Positions 54,644-63,948 are shown, numbered from the stretch's first letter. The stretch is 64,000 bases of DNA from Pseudoalteromonas spongiae UST010723-006 (GCF_000238255.3 NZ_CP011039.1:1599001-1663000); one strand, 5' to 3'. Notes: generated by a model not told the origin, from the letters alone. Translations and numbers: made by a program.

Positions 54644-55630
54644 TTAACTTTTTATCAGTTTTTGGCAATTTTGCCATCGTGCATCACGTTTCACATCATC
54701 CCAACTTGGATAACGCTTTTGATGAAACACCTTCATACGTGAACCGTGTTCTTGAAAATCTGCTACAGAAAGCCCATCAAGTACTTGGTAAAGTCCTTCT
54801 TTTTCATTGCACAGTAGTGCGTTATCGCACCCGGCTTGCAAGGCTTTTGTCACTCGGGTGACATAATCCCCCACTTGCACTGCGCCTTGCATTCCCATAT
54901 CGTCAGATATCACAGGGCCGTTAAAACCAAGCTGCTGTCGTAACACCTTTTGCAACCAAAATGGCGAAAAACACGCTGGATTTTCATCAACTTCAGAGTA
55001 GATCACGTGCGCGGGCATCACTGCATCCGCAATGCCTAAATCAATTAACGCTTTAAACGGCAGTAAATCAAACTGACTTATCTCTCTAAAACTACGATCA
55101 TCTTTCGGCATCGCAATGTGCGAATCTGGACCGACCGAGCCGTGACCCGGAAAATGCTTAATAACCGATTTCATACCTGCACTGTGTAAACCACCAATCA
55201 GCGCTTTCGCGCCATTGATTACATCCATGGGTTCAGACGAAAAAGCACGATTGCCAACCACTTGTGAAATACCATTCACGTCAACACAAGGGGCGTACGA
55301 GAAATCAATTTGACAGGCAAGCAACTCTGCAGCAAGTGTCCAGCCAATGTCATTTAAGCCGTTATTAGCAAACATAAATGCATCCGACATACTTGGCAAT
55401 TCAGTAAACCCGTCACGAAAACGCTGTACACGACCGCCTTCATGATCAACTGAAATTAATAGTGCTGGATTGATGGTTTTAATGTGTTTTGTTAGCGCGC
55501 ACAGTTGCTCGATATTTTCAAAGTTACGGGAAAACAAAATTACGCCGCCCACTAATGGGTGCGCTAATAGTTCAAGCTCTTCTTGAGATAATGTTTTATC
55601 ATCAATGCCTGTGGTAATCGGTCCTAGCAT
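54644..55630 (-). CDS. nagZ: Beta-N-acetylglucosaminidase NagZ
   Basis: The GH3 enzyme removes GlcNAc from muropeptides during cell wall recycling in the cytosol. The ATG at 55628-55630 follows TAGGAG and gives 328 residues starting MLGPITTGIDD, like E. coli NagZ (MGPVMLDVEG). LAHPLVGGVILFSRN, the KHFPGHG substrate motif and the nucleophile in VISDDMGMQG are present. It follows ydjA-like gene by 7 bp. Confidence 0.95.
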   Translation of the reverse strand: MLGPITTGIDDKTLSQEELELLAHPLVGGVILFSRNFENIEQLCALTKHIKTINPALLISVDHEGGRVQRFRDGFTELPSMSDAFMFANNGLNDIGWTLAAELLACQIDFSYAPCVDVNGISQVVGNRAFSSEPMDVINGAKALIGGLHSAGMKSVIKHFPGHGSVGPDSHIAMPKDDRSFREISQFDLLPFKALIDLGIADAVMPAHVIYSEVDENPACFSPFWLQKVLRQQLGFNGPVISDDMGMQGAVQVGDYVTRVTKALQAGCDNALLCNEKEGLYQVLDGLSVADFQEHGSRMKVFHQKRYPSWDDVKRDARWQNCQKLIKS

Positions 55631-55637
55631 GATGCTC

Positions 55638-56186
55638 CTACAAGCTTGTGAAAAAATCATTAACGTCGATATTTCGCGACTTTTTAAAATCGTTTACTTT
55701 GCTGCCAAGATACAAAAAGCCAACTAATTCATCTTCTGGAGCAAGATTAAGCGCTTGTTTTACATAGTCGTCTTGTGCATAAGTACCCGTGCGCCATACA
55801 CCGGCAAGCCCTTGCGCAAATGCCGCTTGTTGCATAGCCATTACCGCACACCCTGCTGATTGTACCTGCTCGATTCTTGGCACCTTGTCATGAGGCTTAT
55901 ACTTAGCAATACAAATAATAATAAGCGGTGCACGCAAAGGCAGCTCTTTAGCACGCGCTAATACGGTGTCATCGGCGTTGTTGTTCAATGCGGCTTGATA
56001 ATAGATTTCGCCAAGTTTCTCACGGGCATCACCTTCAACAAGAATAAACTGCCATGGCTTAAGCGCTGCATGATCTGGCGCGCGAAGCGCTGCTTGTTTA
56101 ATAATATCCAACTGCTCTGTTGTTGGGCCTGGTGTAGTAAGTTTACTGTCTGATTGACGTTCTAATAAGAGTTCTAATGCGTTCAT
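55638..56186 (-). CDS. ydjA: NAD(P)H nitroreductase, YdjA family
   Basis: The 182-residue flavoprotein aligns with E. coli YdjA (RAPDHAALKPWQFILVEG, APLIIICIAKYKPHDKVPRIEQ, AGVWRTG, LVGFLYLGS). Such enzymes are FMN-dependent; their physiological substrate is not clear. It is 7 bp upstream of nagZ and probably cotranscribed with it. Nothing unusual. Confidence 0.9.
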   Translation of the reverse strand: MNALELLLERQSDSKLTTPGPTTEQLDIIKQAALRAPDHAALKPWQFILVEGDAREKLGEIYYQAALNNNADDTVLARAKELPLRAPLIIICIAKYKPHDKVPRIEQVQSAGCAVMAMQQAAFAQGLAGVWRTGTYAQDDYVKQALNLAPEDELVGFLYLGSKVNDFKKSRNIDVNDFFTSL

Positions 56187-56260
56187 TAAGCTGACAAGTT
56201 AGTTTTTTGCCAAGCTTAACAAACTGCACTGAAAAGAAAAGAGTTTAACGCACCGATGGG

Positions 56261-56956
56261 CTAGCTATCTTGCTGGGTGTTTCGTAAAAACTTGCGCGCA
56301 AGCCAATAATCGAGGCTGACGTATCTGCCGCCGCCATTAAAAAATAAGCTCAACAACATCGCAAAATAAATAAAACCAAACTCAATACCGTTATTTAACA
56401 CAACGGGTTTACCGGTTTCATACAAGTATTCTGTAAATCCATGTTCATCAAGGATCTCGCGCATCTTGTTCAATCGCTCTTGTGCTGCTTTGGAATTTTC
56501 TAAACTGGCCTTTGCACCAGGAATAGCTAGCCAATCCAATACTTTTGCGGCACTGGTTTCACTATTTGTTGGGGTAATTGAAAACCAACCATTGTGCCAA
56601 TGCACCGTGGTAATCGCGACAACCATAGTAAACGCTAATGGAATCGCAACGGCGCGGGTAAATAAGCCAATTAGAATCAACCACCCACCCAAAAACTCTG
56701 TCCACCCAGCTAAAAATGCCAATAACCCCGGCATTGGTAAGCCTAATCCCCATTCGCTATTACCAAACCATGAAACAACGCTAGGTAACGCTGTAATGGC
56801 TTCGAAAAAACTAGCAGGGTTTTCGCTCATACCGAGCTTACTGTAACCTGCAATGATCATGACAGGTGCGAGAATTAAGCGGAACAGTAAAAATGGAATA
56901 CCAGAGAAGATCTGGCTTTTTTGAATTAATGTTTGATAGTGATTAAGCAGTGTCAT
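56261..56956 (-). CDS. DoxX family membrane protein
   Basis: The 231-residue protein has four hydrophobic segments and the DoxX family signature (LILAPVMIIAGYSKLG, GWTEFLGGWLILIGLFTRAVAIPLAFTMVVA). It carries a large insert around residues 130-195 facing outside or inside the membrane. DoxX-like proteins are linked with redox or quinone processes, but no function can be assigned here. It stands between ydjA and fadH with gaps of 74 and 58 bp. Confidence 0.85.
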   Translation of the reverse strand: MTLLNHYQTLIQKSQIFSGIPFLLFRLILAPVMIIAGYSKLGMSENPASFFEAITALPSVVSWFGNSEWGLGLPMPGLLAFLAGWTEFLGGWLILIGLFTRAVAIPLAFTMVVAITTVHWHNGWFSITPTNSETSAAKVLDWLAIPGAKASLENSKAAQERLNKMREILDEHGFTEYLYETGKPVVLNNGIEFGFIYFAMLLSLFFNGGGRYVSLDYWLARKFLRNTQQDS

Positions 56957-57014
56957 ACCGACCTCTAATTTTTATAACTAAATTAAAGACCGGTAAAACA
57001 CAGTTATTTATTCA

Positions 57015-58988
57015 CTAAATTTTTCGAGCAACTTGCAGCGCTTCAAAAATTGCGCGTTTTGCATCGATTGCTGAGGCCAATTTTGCGCCACCGATCACAT
57101 CAATTTTAGACGCATATTTTCCATTTTCGAGTTGTGATTCAAAGGTATTGGTATTAGACACTTGGCCAATACAGGTGATCACCGAATCACATGGAATAGT
57201 TTGTTGTTTACCATCTACCTCGATAACGAGACCGTCTTTATTCAATTCAACATAATTACAACCACTGATCTGCTGTACATTTTGTTGCTTCGCTACCGCA
57301 CGGTGGATCCAACCTGTCGTTTTACCTAGGTCGCTACCAAAACGACCTGGACTGCGCTTTAACATAGTAATATTGTGTGGAATGTGATGTTGATGCCCTT
57401 CGACATTAATTGCCCATTGCTGCTTGAATTCGTCAACTGACTTATTCGCTTTTTCAGCTAAAAACGCAACCATATCAAAACCAATACCGCCGGCACCCAA
57501 AATAACGACATCTTTGCCAATTTCTACTTCGCCACGGATAACTTCATCATACGCAAGCAAGGTTCTGCCATCTTTTAACGCAAATGACGCTTCACGCGGG
57601 CGAACTCCGGTAGCAAATACCAGATTGTCGTATTGTTCGTACATGCTATCTTCAAACGCAGTTTCAAGCTGAACATTTACCTTTAACTTAGCTAGCTCTG
57701 ATTTAAAGTAATCAAGGGTATAGTTAAAGTCTTCTTTACCCGGCACACGCATCGCTAAATTAAACTGACCACCCAAGTGCTTTGAGCGCTCAATTAACGT
57801 CACTTTGTGCCCTTTCTCAGCTAAATAGCAACTTGCCGCTAAGCCTGCTGGCCCACCACCGACAACCAGTACATTTTTAGCATTAGTTGTAGGTTCTAAT
57901 GAATAATCTAGTTCAAAACCTGCGCGCGGATTGACAAGACATGTGGCGCGTTTACCTTTGAATACGTTATCTAAACACCCTTGGTTACACGCAATACACA
58001 CATTAATGTTGTCGCTTTTGTTTTCAACGTATTTATTAAAGAAATCTGGGTCTGCCAGTAACGGTCTTGCCATTGAGATTAAATCGGCAGATTTATTAGT
58101 TAAGATTGAATTAGCAAGGTCTGGCGTATTGATACGGTTTACCGCAACACATGGAATAGATACATGCTGTTTTAGCATTTCGGTTGCTTCAACAAACGCA
58201 CCTTGCGGTACCATACTGGCAATGGTTGGAACACGCGCTTCATGCCAGCCAATACCGGTGTTAAAAATATCAACACCCGCTTTTTCTAACACCTTTGCTT
58301 GTTCAATCACTTCATCTTGGGTTGAACCTTCTTCCACTAAATCCATTACCGAAATTCGGAATACAATAATAAACTTATCGCTTACTTCTCGGCGCACAGC
58401 TTCAACAATTTCTTTTGCAAGACGCATACGGTTTTCGTTTGAACCACCGTATTTATCGGTGCGTTTGTTGGTACGCGGAGCCATAAATTCATTAATTAAA
58501 TAACCTTCTGACCCCATGATTTCAACGCCATCATAGCCTGCACGCTCTGCAAGTCGAGCCGATTTAGCAAATGACTTAACCGTGCTTTGAATATTGCTAA
58601 GCGACATTTCTTTTGGCTTATATGGGTTAATTGGCGCCTTAATTGCGCTTGGCGCTTGATTAAATGGGTGATAGGCATATCGTCCTGCATGAAGCAGTTG
58701 TAAGCAAATTTTACCACCGTGTTCGTGCACCGCTTTGGTTACTGGGCGATGCTTTAACACATCAAAAAACGTATTAAATGACGACGAGATTGGCGTTAAT
58801 TTACCAACCAAGTTTGGGCTAAAGCCCCCTGTAATAATTAAACCAACACCGCCTTTTGCGCGTGCCTCATAAAACGCTTTTAAGCGCTTTATGTTCCAAA
58901 CACCTTCTTCTAAACCGGTGTGCATTGAGCCCATTACAAGGCGATTTCGTAGTGAATTGTTTTTCAGTTTTAATTCTTGTTCTAACAT
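57015..58988 (-). CDS. fadH: 2,4-dienoyl-CoA reductase FadH
   Basis: The 657-residue enzyme reduces 2,4-dienoyl-CoA in beta-oxidation of unsaturated fatty acids. An old-yellow-enzyme FMN barrel (residues about 1-340, VMGSMHTGLEEG, GYDGVEIMGSEGYLINEF) precedes the 4Fe-4S cysteines CIACNQGCLDNVFKGKRATC, an FAD site (VVGGGPAGLAASC) and an NADPH site (VILGAGGIGFD). The alignment to E. coli FadH runs end to end. Two FadR-like operator sites lie within 60 bp upstream, consistent with fatty-acid control. Confidence 0.96.
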   Translation of the reverse strand: MLEQELKLKNNSLRNRLVMGSMHTGLEEGVWNIKRLKAFYEARAKGGVGLIITGGFSPNLVGKLTPISSSFNTFFDVLKHRPVTKAVHEHGGKICLQLLHAGRYAYHPFNQAPSAIKAPINPYKPKEMSLSNIQSTVKSFAKSARLAERAGYDGVEIMGSEGYLINEFMAPRTNKRTDKYGGSNENRMRLAKEIVEAVRREVSDKFIIVFRISVMDLVEEGSTQDEVIEQAKVLEKAGVDIFNTGIGWHEARVPTIASMVPQGAFVEATEMLKQHVSIPCVAVNRINTPDLANSILTNKSADLISMARPLLADPDFFNKYVENKSDNINVCIACNQGCLDNVFKGKRATCLVNPRAGFELDYSLEPTTNAKNVLVVGGGPAGLAASCYLAEKGHKVTLIERSKHLGGQFNLAMRVPGKEDFNYTLDYFKSELAKLKVNVQLETAFEDSMYEQYDNLVFATGVRPREASFALKDGRTLLAYDEVIRGEVEIGKDVVILGAGGIGFDMVAFLAEKANKSVDEFKQQWAINVEGHQHHIPHNITMLKRSPGRFGSDLGKTTGWIHRAVAKQQNVQQISGCNYVELNKDGLVIEVDGKQQTIPCDSVITCIGQVSNTNTFESQLENGKYASKIDVIGGAKLASAIDAKRAIFEALQVARKI

Positions 58989-59004
58989 ACTTGCTACTTA
59001 CTCT

Positions 59005-59017
59005 ACTGGTCATACCT
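59005..59017. promoter_or_regulatory. FadR-like operator, imperfect copy
   Basis: ACTGGTCATACCT fits the FadR consensus (ACTGGTCNGACC) except for one core base. It starts 16 bp upstream of the fadH ATG, where a bound repressor would block expression. Assignment to FadR is by pattern only. Confidence 0.5.
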
Positions 59018-59025
59018 CAAGCACT

Positions 59026-59046
59026 TTAACTGGTTTAACCAGTTAA
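59026..59046. promoter_or_regulatory. FadR-like operator, perfect inverted repeat
   Basis: TTAACTGGTT-T-AACCAGTTAA has perfect 10-bp arms and contains AACTGGT..ACCAGTT of the FadR operator, with T/A replacing the inner C/G. It is 25 bp from the first site, centre to centre, in the 215-bp fadH-sppA gap. Confidence 0.6.
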
Positions 59047-59203
59047 CTCAAGCTTGTCCAAAGTGATCTCTTAACTTACTCACTAACTATAACGTTTTAT
59101 CTAAACTTTTTAGCTAAACACTTAGTTACGTTTTTCATTTAAGTTTGCCTAAAAAGTAAGTTAAGATGGTAATAGATGATAAATCTATATATAGGATAGG
59201 ATT

Positions 59204-61069
59204 TTGGTTAAAAAGGCATTTGTAGGCTTTTGGAATATTTTAAATTTTTCAAGACGCCTCGTATTAAACATTCTGTTCTTCTTTATTCTAATTGCACTGT
59301 TTGTATCAATTATGAGTTCAGAAGACGAAATTATTGTTGAACAAGACTCTGCGCTAGTACTGTCATTATCTGGCAATATTGTTGAAGAGAAAACATACAT
59401 AGACCCTGTAGAAGCAGCACTTAATGACTCTATGGGTTCAAATGATGAGCCGCCTGAAGTATTGCTTGACGATATTTTGATGACGATTAAGTACGCAGCA
59501 AAAGATAAAAAAATAAAGCTGTTATTACTCGACCTACAAAAAATGCAGGGCGCGCATCTTAATAAATTAAAGGCTATTGCAGCGCAGCTTGATAAGTTCA
59601 AAGAAACTGGCAAAAAAGTATATGCATACGGCGACTATTACTCGCAAGCGCAGTATTACATTGCCAGTAAAGCCGATGAAATTTTAATGCACCCATATGG
59701 CGCTGTTGATATTTCAGGTTATGCAACTTACCCGCTTTATTTTAAAGAGGCGATTGATAAGCTGGAAATTTCACAGCATATTTTCCGCGTTGGTACGTTT
59801 AAGTCAGCTGTTGAGCCACTAATCCGCAGTAACATGTCAGAAGCTGCAAAAGAAGCAAACAAAGCATGGTTAGACGCGCTTTGGCTTGAATATAAAACAG
59901 ACGTTGCAGCACACCGTGGTTTTGAAATAACAAACTTTGACGAAGATATGGAAACGTACAAAGAAAAGTTTGCCAAGGTTAATGGCCATTCAGGTCAATT
60001 CGCATTGCAATATAAGTGGGTAGACCAGTTAGTTAGCAAAGAGGCATTACGCCAAAAGCTAATTGCAGAAGTAGGCAGCAATGAATCAGGTAAGTCATTT
60101 AAACAGATTGCATTTAACAAATACTTAAAAACGTTAAAACCACCGTTCCCAATTGAAAACCCAATTACGGATAAAGTTGCTGTGGTTGTTGCAAAAGGAA
60201 ACATTGTTGATGGCGAACGTAAAGCAGGTGAAATTGGTGGTGATTCAACAGCGAAACTACTGCGTCGCGCTCGCTTAAACGACAAAGTAAAAGCCGTTGT
60301 GCTACGTATTGATTCAGGTGGCGGTAGCATGTTCGCATCTGAAATTATTCGTGCAGAAGTGTTAGCGTTAAAAGACGCAGGTAAACCTGTTATTGCCTCA
60401 ATGGGCTCTGTTGCTGCATCAGGCGGCTATTGGATTGCAGCAAACGCTAATGAAATTTGGGCGGCGCCAAGTACTATCACTGGTTCAATCGGTGTATTCG
60501 GTACTATGATGACATTTGAAAAGACCCTCGCTAAGTTAGGTGTTTATTCAGATGGTGTTGCAACAACCGATATGGCATCGTTTTCTATGCTGCGCCCACT
60601 TGAGCCAAAACTCGCTGACGTTATTCAAATGTCTGTAGAAAGCGCGTATGACCGCTTCTTAACGGTTGTATCTGAAGCGCGCGGCATGGATAAAGCCGAA
60701 GTTGATAAAGTAGCACAAGGTCGCGTGTGGATTGGTACAAAAGCAAAAGAGCTTGGCCTTGTAGATGCCCTTGGTAATAAACAAGATGCAATTAAACGTG
60801 CAGCTGAGCTTGCTAGCTTATCGATGTACGATGTTATCACTATTGAGCATCAACTAACTGAGCAAGAAATGCTAGTGCAAAAGATTTTTGGCGAATCTCA
60901 AGCGGCTGCATTTGTTACAGCGTACATTAGCAAAGACGATTACGCGCCAGTTAAAAACAGCATAATGCAAACAGCTCATGGTCTTAAACAGCAGGTATCA
61001 AGCTTAGAGCAGTTTAACGATCCAAATGGTGTTTACGCTAAGTGTTTAGTGTGTACAGTTAGCTACTAA
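59204..61069 (+). CDS. sppA: Signal peptide peptidase SppA (67 kDa type), TTG start
   Basis: The 621-residue inner-membrane protease cleaves leftover signal peptides. One N-terminal membrane helix (LVLNILFFFILIALFVSI, residues 19-36) is followed by two tandem S49 domains. The catalytic dyad is K200 (VGTFKSAVEP, N-terminal domain) and S406 (GSVAASGGYW, C-terminal domain), matching E. coli K209 and S409. The frame starts at TTG 59204 with AGGATAGG upstream; there is no ATG that keeps the anchor. A hairpin terminator follows. Confidence 0.94.
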   Translation: MVKKAFVGFWNILNFSRRLVLNILFFFILIALFVSIMSSEDEIIVEQDSALVLSLSGNIVEEKTYIDPVEAALNDSMGSNDEPPEVLLDDILMTIKYAAKDKKIKLLLLDLQKMQGAHLNKLKAIAAQLDKFKETGKKVYAYGDYYSQAQYYIASKADEILMHPYGAVDISGYATYPLYFKEAIDKLEISQHIFRVGTFKSAVEPLIRSNMSEAAKEANKAWLDALWLEYKTDVAAHRGFEITNFDEDMETYKEKFAKVNGHSGQFALQYKWVDQLVSKEALRQKLIAEVGSNESGKSFKQIAFNKYLKTLKPPFPIENPITDKVAVVVAKGNIVDGERKAGEIGGDSTAKLLRRARLNDKVKAVVLRIDSGGGSMFASEIIRAEVLALKDAGKPVIASMGSVAASGGYWIAANANEIWAAPSTITGSIGVFGTMMTFEKTLAKLGVYSDGVATTDMASFSMLRPLEPKLADVIQMSVESAYDRFLTVVSEARGMDKAEVDKVAQGRVWIGTKAKELGLVDALGNKQDAIKRAAELASLSMYDVITIEHQLTEQEMLVQKIFGESQAAAFVTAYISKDDYAPVKNSIMQTAHGLKQQVSSLEQFNDPNGVYAKCLVCTVSY

Positions 61070-61096
61070 ACGCTACTTATACCCTAACTTTTACAC

Positions 61097-61130
61097 TATA
61101 ATAGCCCGGTACAACTACCGGGCTATTTTT
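61097..61130 (+). terminator. Terminator of sppA overlapping a TATAAT box and abutting the ansA start
   Basis: AATAGCCCGGT and its exact complement (11-bp stem, 6-nt loop) end in TATTTTT, with the ansA ATG at once after. A TATAAT hexamer (61097-61102) overlaps the foot of the stem, so it may also belong to an ansA promoter. Confidence 0.85.
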
Positions 61131-62141
61131 ATGAAACGAAAGAAAATATATATCGCCTACACAGGCGGTACCATAGGTATGAAGAAATCAAGCAAAGGCT
61201 ATATTCCAGCTGAAGGATTTCTTACTCAAACTGTTAAAGCCAGTGCTGAATTTAATCGTGAAGAAATGCCATTATTTGATATTCACGAGTATTGCCCGTT
61301 AATAGATTCATCTGATATGAGCCCGATGCATTGGCAGCAAATCGCCGATGATATTAAAGCAAAATACGCAGATTACGACGGTTTTGTCGTACTACACGGT
61401 ACCGATACCATGGCCTATACCGCATCTGCCCTCTCCTTTATGTTGGAAAATTTAACCAAACCGGTGATTGTTACTGGGTCGCAAATTCCACTATCGCAAT
61501 TGCGCTCAGACGGTCAAGTTAACTTACTCAACGCAATGTATCTTGCGGCTAATTACCCTATCGGTGAAGTAAGTTTATATTTCAATAATCAACTTTACCG
61601 TGGTAACCGTGCAACTAAAATGCATGCGGATGGTTTTGCTGCCTTTGGTTCACCTAACATGTCGCCGCTTGCTAAGGTAGGCATTAATATTGAGTTAATT
61701 GCCGGCCAATTAAGCCCAAGTTTAAACAATAAACTGGACGTTACTAAAATTACGCCTCAGCAAATTGCCGTATTGCACTTGTATCCAGGCATTTCTGTCG
61801 ACCTGATTAAAAGTATGATGACAGACTCTTTAAAAGCACTTGTACTATTGAGTTTTGGTGTAGGTAATGCACCTCAAAACCCTGAAATGCTTGAATTATT
61901 TAGTAGCGCAACACAAGCAGGGTTAGTAATTATCAACCTTACTCAATGTATTCAAGGCAGTGTTAATATGGGTGGTTATGCAACCGGTAACGCACTATTA
62001 AATGCGGGCGTAATTAGCGGTTACGATATGACGTTAGAAGCCTGTCTTACAAAACTACATTACTTACTTAGTCAAAACTTAGAAGTTGAAACGGTACGCC
62101 ATTTAATGCAAGACAACCTAAAAGGTGAACTCACTCGCTAG
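61131..62141 (+). CDS. ansA: Cytoplasmic L-asparaginase I
   Basis: The 336-residue enzyme hydrolyses asparagine to aspartate. Catalytic threonines lie in YTGGTIGM (T14) and the HGTDTMAYTASALSF motif (about residue 90). It aligns with E. coli AnsA along its length (TGSQIPLSQLRSDGQVNLLNA, INLTQCIQGSVNMGGYATG). There is no signal peptide, so it is the cytosolic type I. The ATG is fixed by homology but directly follows the T-run of the preceding hairpin, without a Shine-Dalgarno sequence. Confidence 0.95.
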   Translation: MKRKKIYIAYTGGTIGMKKSSKGYIPAEGFLTQTVKASAEFNREEMPLFDIHEYCPLIDSSDMSPMHWQQIADDIKAKYADYDGFVVLHGTDTMAYTASALSFMLENLTKPVIVTGSQIPLSQLRSDGQVNLLNAMYLAANYPIGEVSLYFNNQLYRGNRATKMHADGFAAFGSPNMSPLAKVGINIELIAGQLSPSLNNKLDVTKITPQQIAVLHLYPGISVDLIKSMMTDSLKALVLLSFGVGNAPQNPEMLELFSSATQAGLVIINLTQCIQGSVNMGGYATGNALLNAGVISGYDMTLEACLTKLHYLLSQNLEVETVRHLMQDNLKGELTR

Positions 62142-62161
62142 AGTAGATGTGATATGCCAGT

Positions 62162-62187
62162 AAAAAAGCGCCCTACGGCGCTTTTTT
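62162..62187. terminator. Bidirectional terminator between ansA and msrB
   Basis: AGCGCC-CTAC-GGCGCT is flanked by an A-run on the left and six T residues on the right, and can end both converging transcripts. Confidence 0.9.
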
Positions 62188-62203
62188 GTTAACTAACTTG
62201 TAA

Positions 62204-62575
62204 TTACTTTGCTTTAAAATCTAAACACACTGAGTTAATACAATAGCGCGTACCCGTAGGCGGCGGACTATCATTAAATACGTGACCAAGATGCGCATCA
62301 CACTGCTTACAACGCACTTCAATGCGTTCCATGCCATGTGAGCTATCACGTAAGTAACGAATACTTTCTTTTTCACTGAAACTAAAAGCCGGCCAACCAC
62401 AACCAGATTGAAATTTATCTTCCGATTTAAACAACAAAGCATTACAGCAAACACAGTAATAATCACCCGACTCAAAGAAGTCGTTATATTCTCCCGTAAA
62501 TGGGTATTCAGTGCCCCCATCTACGCACACATGTTTTTGTGCATCGGTGAGGTGTGTTTGCCATTTTTTATCCAT
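62204..62575 (-). CDS. msrB: Peptide methionine-(R)-sulfoxide reductase MsrB
   Basis: The 123-residue enzyme reduces Met-R-SO in proteins. Zinc cysteines are C41/C44 (CVCC) and C89/C92 (CKQC). The catalytic cysteine is C112 in GTRYCINSVCLDF, and C59 in SGCGWPAF is a likely resolving residue. Length and the histidine-rich HLGHVF segment are typical. It overlaps the gnd stop by one base (TAATG), suggesting cotranscription with gnd and thus a link to NADPH supply. Confidence 0.95.
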   Translation of the reverse strand: MDKKWQTHLTDAQKHVCVDGGTEYPFTGEYNDFFESGDYYCVCCNALLFKSEDKFQSGCGWPAFSFSEKESIRYLRDSSHGMERIEVRCKQCDAHLGHVFNDSPPPTGTRYCINSVCLDFKAK

Positions 62576-63948
62576 TATCGTACTTTTGCATCTATGTGAG
62601 TTAAGTCAGTTAAATGACAAGTTTCGCCTTCATGCGTTTTAATACCATGCTCACCAAAGTAATCGCGTTGTGCTTGTACTAAATGACCATTGCTTGGTGT
62701 TGTAAGCGTTGCATAGTAAGTTTGCGTAGCTGCGAGTACTGGGAACGCAAGGCCTGATCTTACTGCGTCAGCGGCAATGTTGCGAAGTGCGATCACTTCA
62801 TCATTTAAACCATCAATAAAGCCGTTACCTTCTGCGATTTGATCTAAGTAATCTGCACGAATAATACAGCCTGCACGCCATGTTTGTAACGTTTTAGCTA
62901 AATCCACCTTCCACTGATGTGAGCGTGATGCACCTTTAATCAAGGCTAAACCTTGGCGGTAACATAAAAGGCTCGCTAAATGGAATGCTTTACGTAAATC
63001 TTCTAGATCAATGTCTACTTTCGCAGGTTGCTTTGCTGCGTAAGTCATTTCTAACGCTGCGTGGGTATCTTGCGTATTGGTTAAGTGACGAGCTTGAACC
63101 GCTGCGACTAACGACGGTACCGCAATACCTAATTCAAGGGCATTTTGCGCAGTCCAAAGGCCTGTGCCTTTTGCACCAACTTTATTATCGATTAAATCAA
63201 CAATCGGTGTGTTATCGCTCGAATTAAGCTTTAATATATGGCTTGAAATTGACAGTAGGTAACTGTTTAGTTCACCTTCAGACCAAGTATCAAAAAGCGC
63301 TGCAATTTCATCATTTGATTTACCGCAGCCTAAACGCAGTAAATGATATACCTCAGCAATTAACTGCATTAACGCATATTCAATGCCGTTGTGAACCATT
63401 TTTACAAAATGACCTGATGCCGATTGACCAACACGAGCAAAGCACGATTCGCCATTATGGCTTGCCGCTACTTTTTCAAAGAAAGGAATAATGCGTTCCC
63501 AACCGCCTTCAGAGCCAGATGCCATCATAGCCGGACCATGACGCGCTCCTTCAGCACCACCCGAAATACCCATAGTGGCAAATTCAAACTTATTTTGATA
63601 TTTCAGTTTACGGGCAATACCGTCTTTATAATTACTGTTACCGCAATCGACAATAATATCGTTAATATCAACGCCCGCTTCGATTAATTCTGAACACACT
63701 TTGTCTACCAACTCGCCTGCTGGTACTAAAAGTAAAATTGAACGCGGTGTTTCAAGACGACGAACCATATCGGATAAGTCGCTTACAATATGCAGTCGTT
63801 CGGCAAACCCTTCTTTTTTCGCTAAGCTCAGTAAATCTTCGCCTGCATCTGGGTTTTTGTCATAAGCGACGAGATTTAAACCTTTCTCAATTAAATTTAA
63901 GGCAAGGTTCTTACCCATAACGCCTAAGCCAACTAATGCGACTTGCAT
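62575..63948 (-). CDS. gnd: 6-phosphogluconate dehydrogenase (decarboxylating)
   Basis: The start at 63948 follows AGGAG and gives 457 residues, close to E. coli Gnd (468). The coenzyme fold begins VALVGLGVMGKNLALN. Catalytic K183 and E190 sit in KMVHNGIEY, at the same numbers as in E. coli, and SGGAEGARHGP binds substrate. RAGCIIRADYLDQI and QAQRDYFGEHG at the end complete the family. Unlike E. coli, the residues after the second strand read AYDKNPD instead of FNRSREKT. It makes ribulose-5-phosphate, CO2 and a reduced nicotinamide cofactor, and is followed by msrB. Confidence 0.93.
   Translation of the reverse strand: MQVALVGLGVMGKNLALNLIEKGLNLVAYDKNPDAGEDLLSLAKKEGFAERLHIVSDLSDMVRRLETPRSILLLVPAGELVDKVCSELIEAGVDINDIIVDCGNSNYKDGIARKLKYQNKFEFATMGISGGAEGARHGPAMMASGSEGGWERIIPFFEKVAASHNGESCFARVGQSASGHFVKMVHNGIEYALMQLIAEVYHLLRLGCGKSNDEIAALFDTWSEGELNSYLLSISSHILKLNSSDNTPIVDLIDNKVGAKGTGLWTAQNALELGIAVPSLVAAVQARHLTNTQDTHAALEMTYAAKQPAKVDIDLEDLRKAFHLASLLCYRQGLALIKGASRSHQWKVDLAKTLQTWRAGCIIRADYLDQIAEGNGFIDGLNDEVIALRNIAADAVRSGLAFPVLAATQTYYATLTTPSNGHLVQAQRDYFGEHGIKTHEGETCHLTDLTHIDAKVR

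Noticed and set aside
57931..58503. 190-codon open frame on the plus strand
   Set aside because: It is antisense to the well-supported FMN domain of fadH, with low-complexity serine/isoleucine-rich translation and no recognisable domain.
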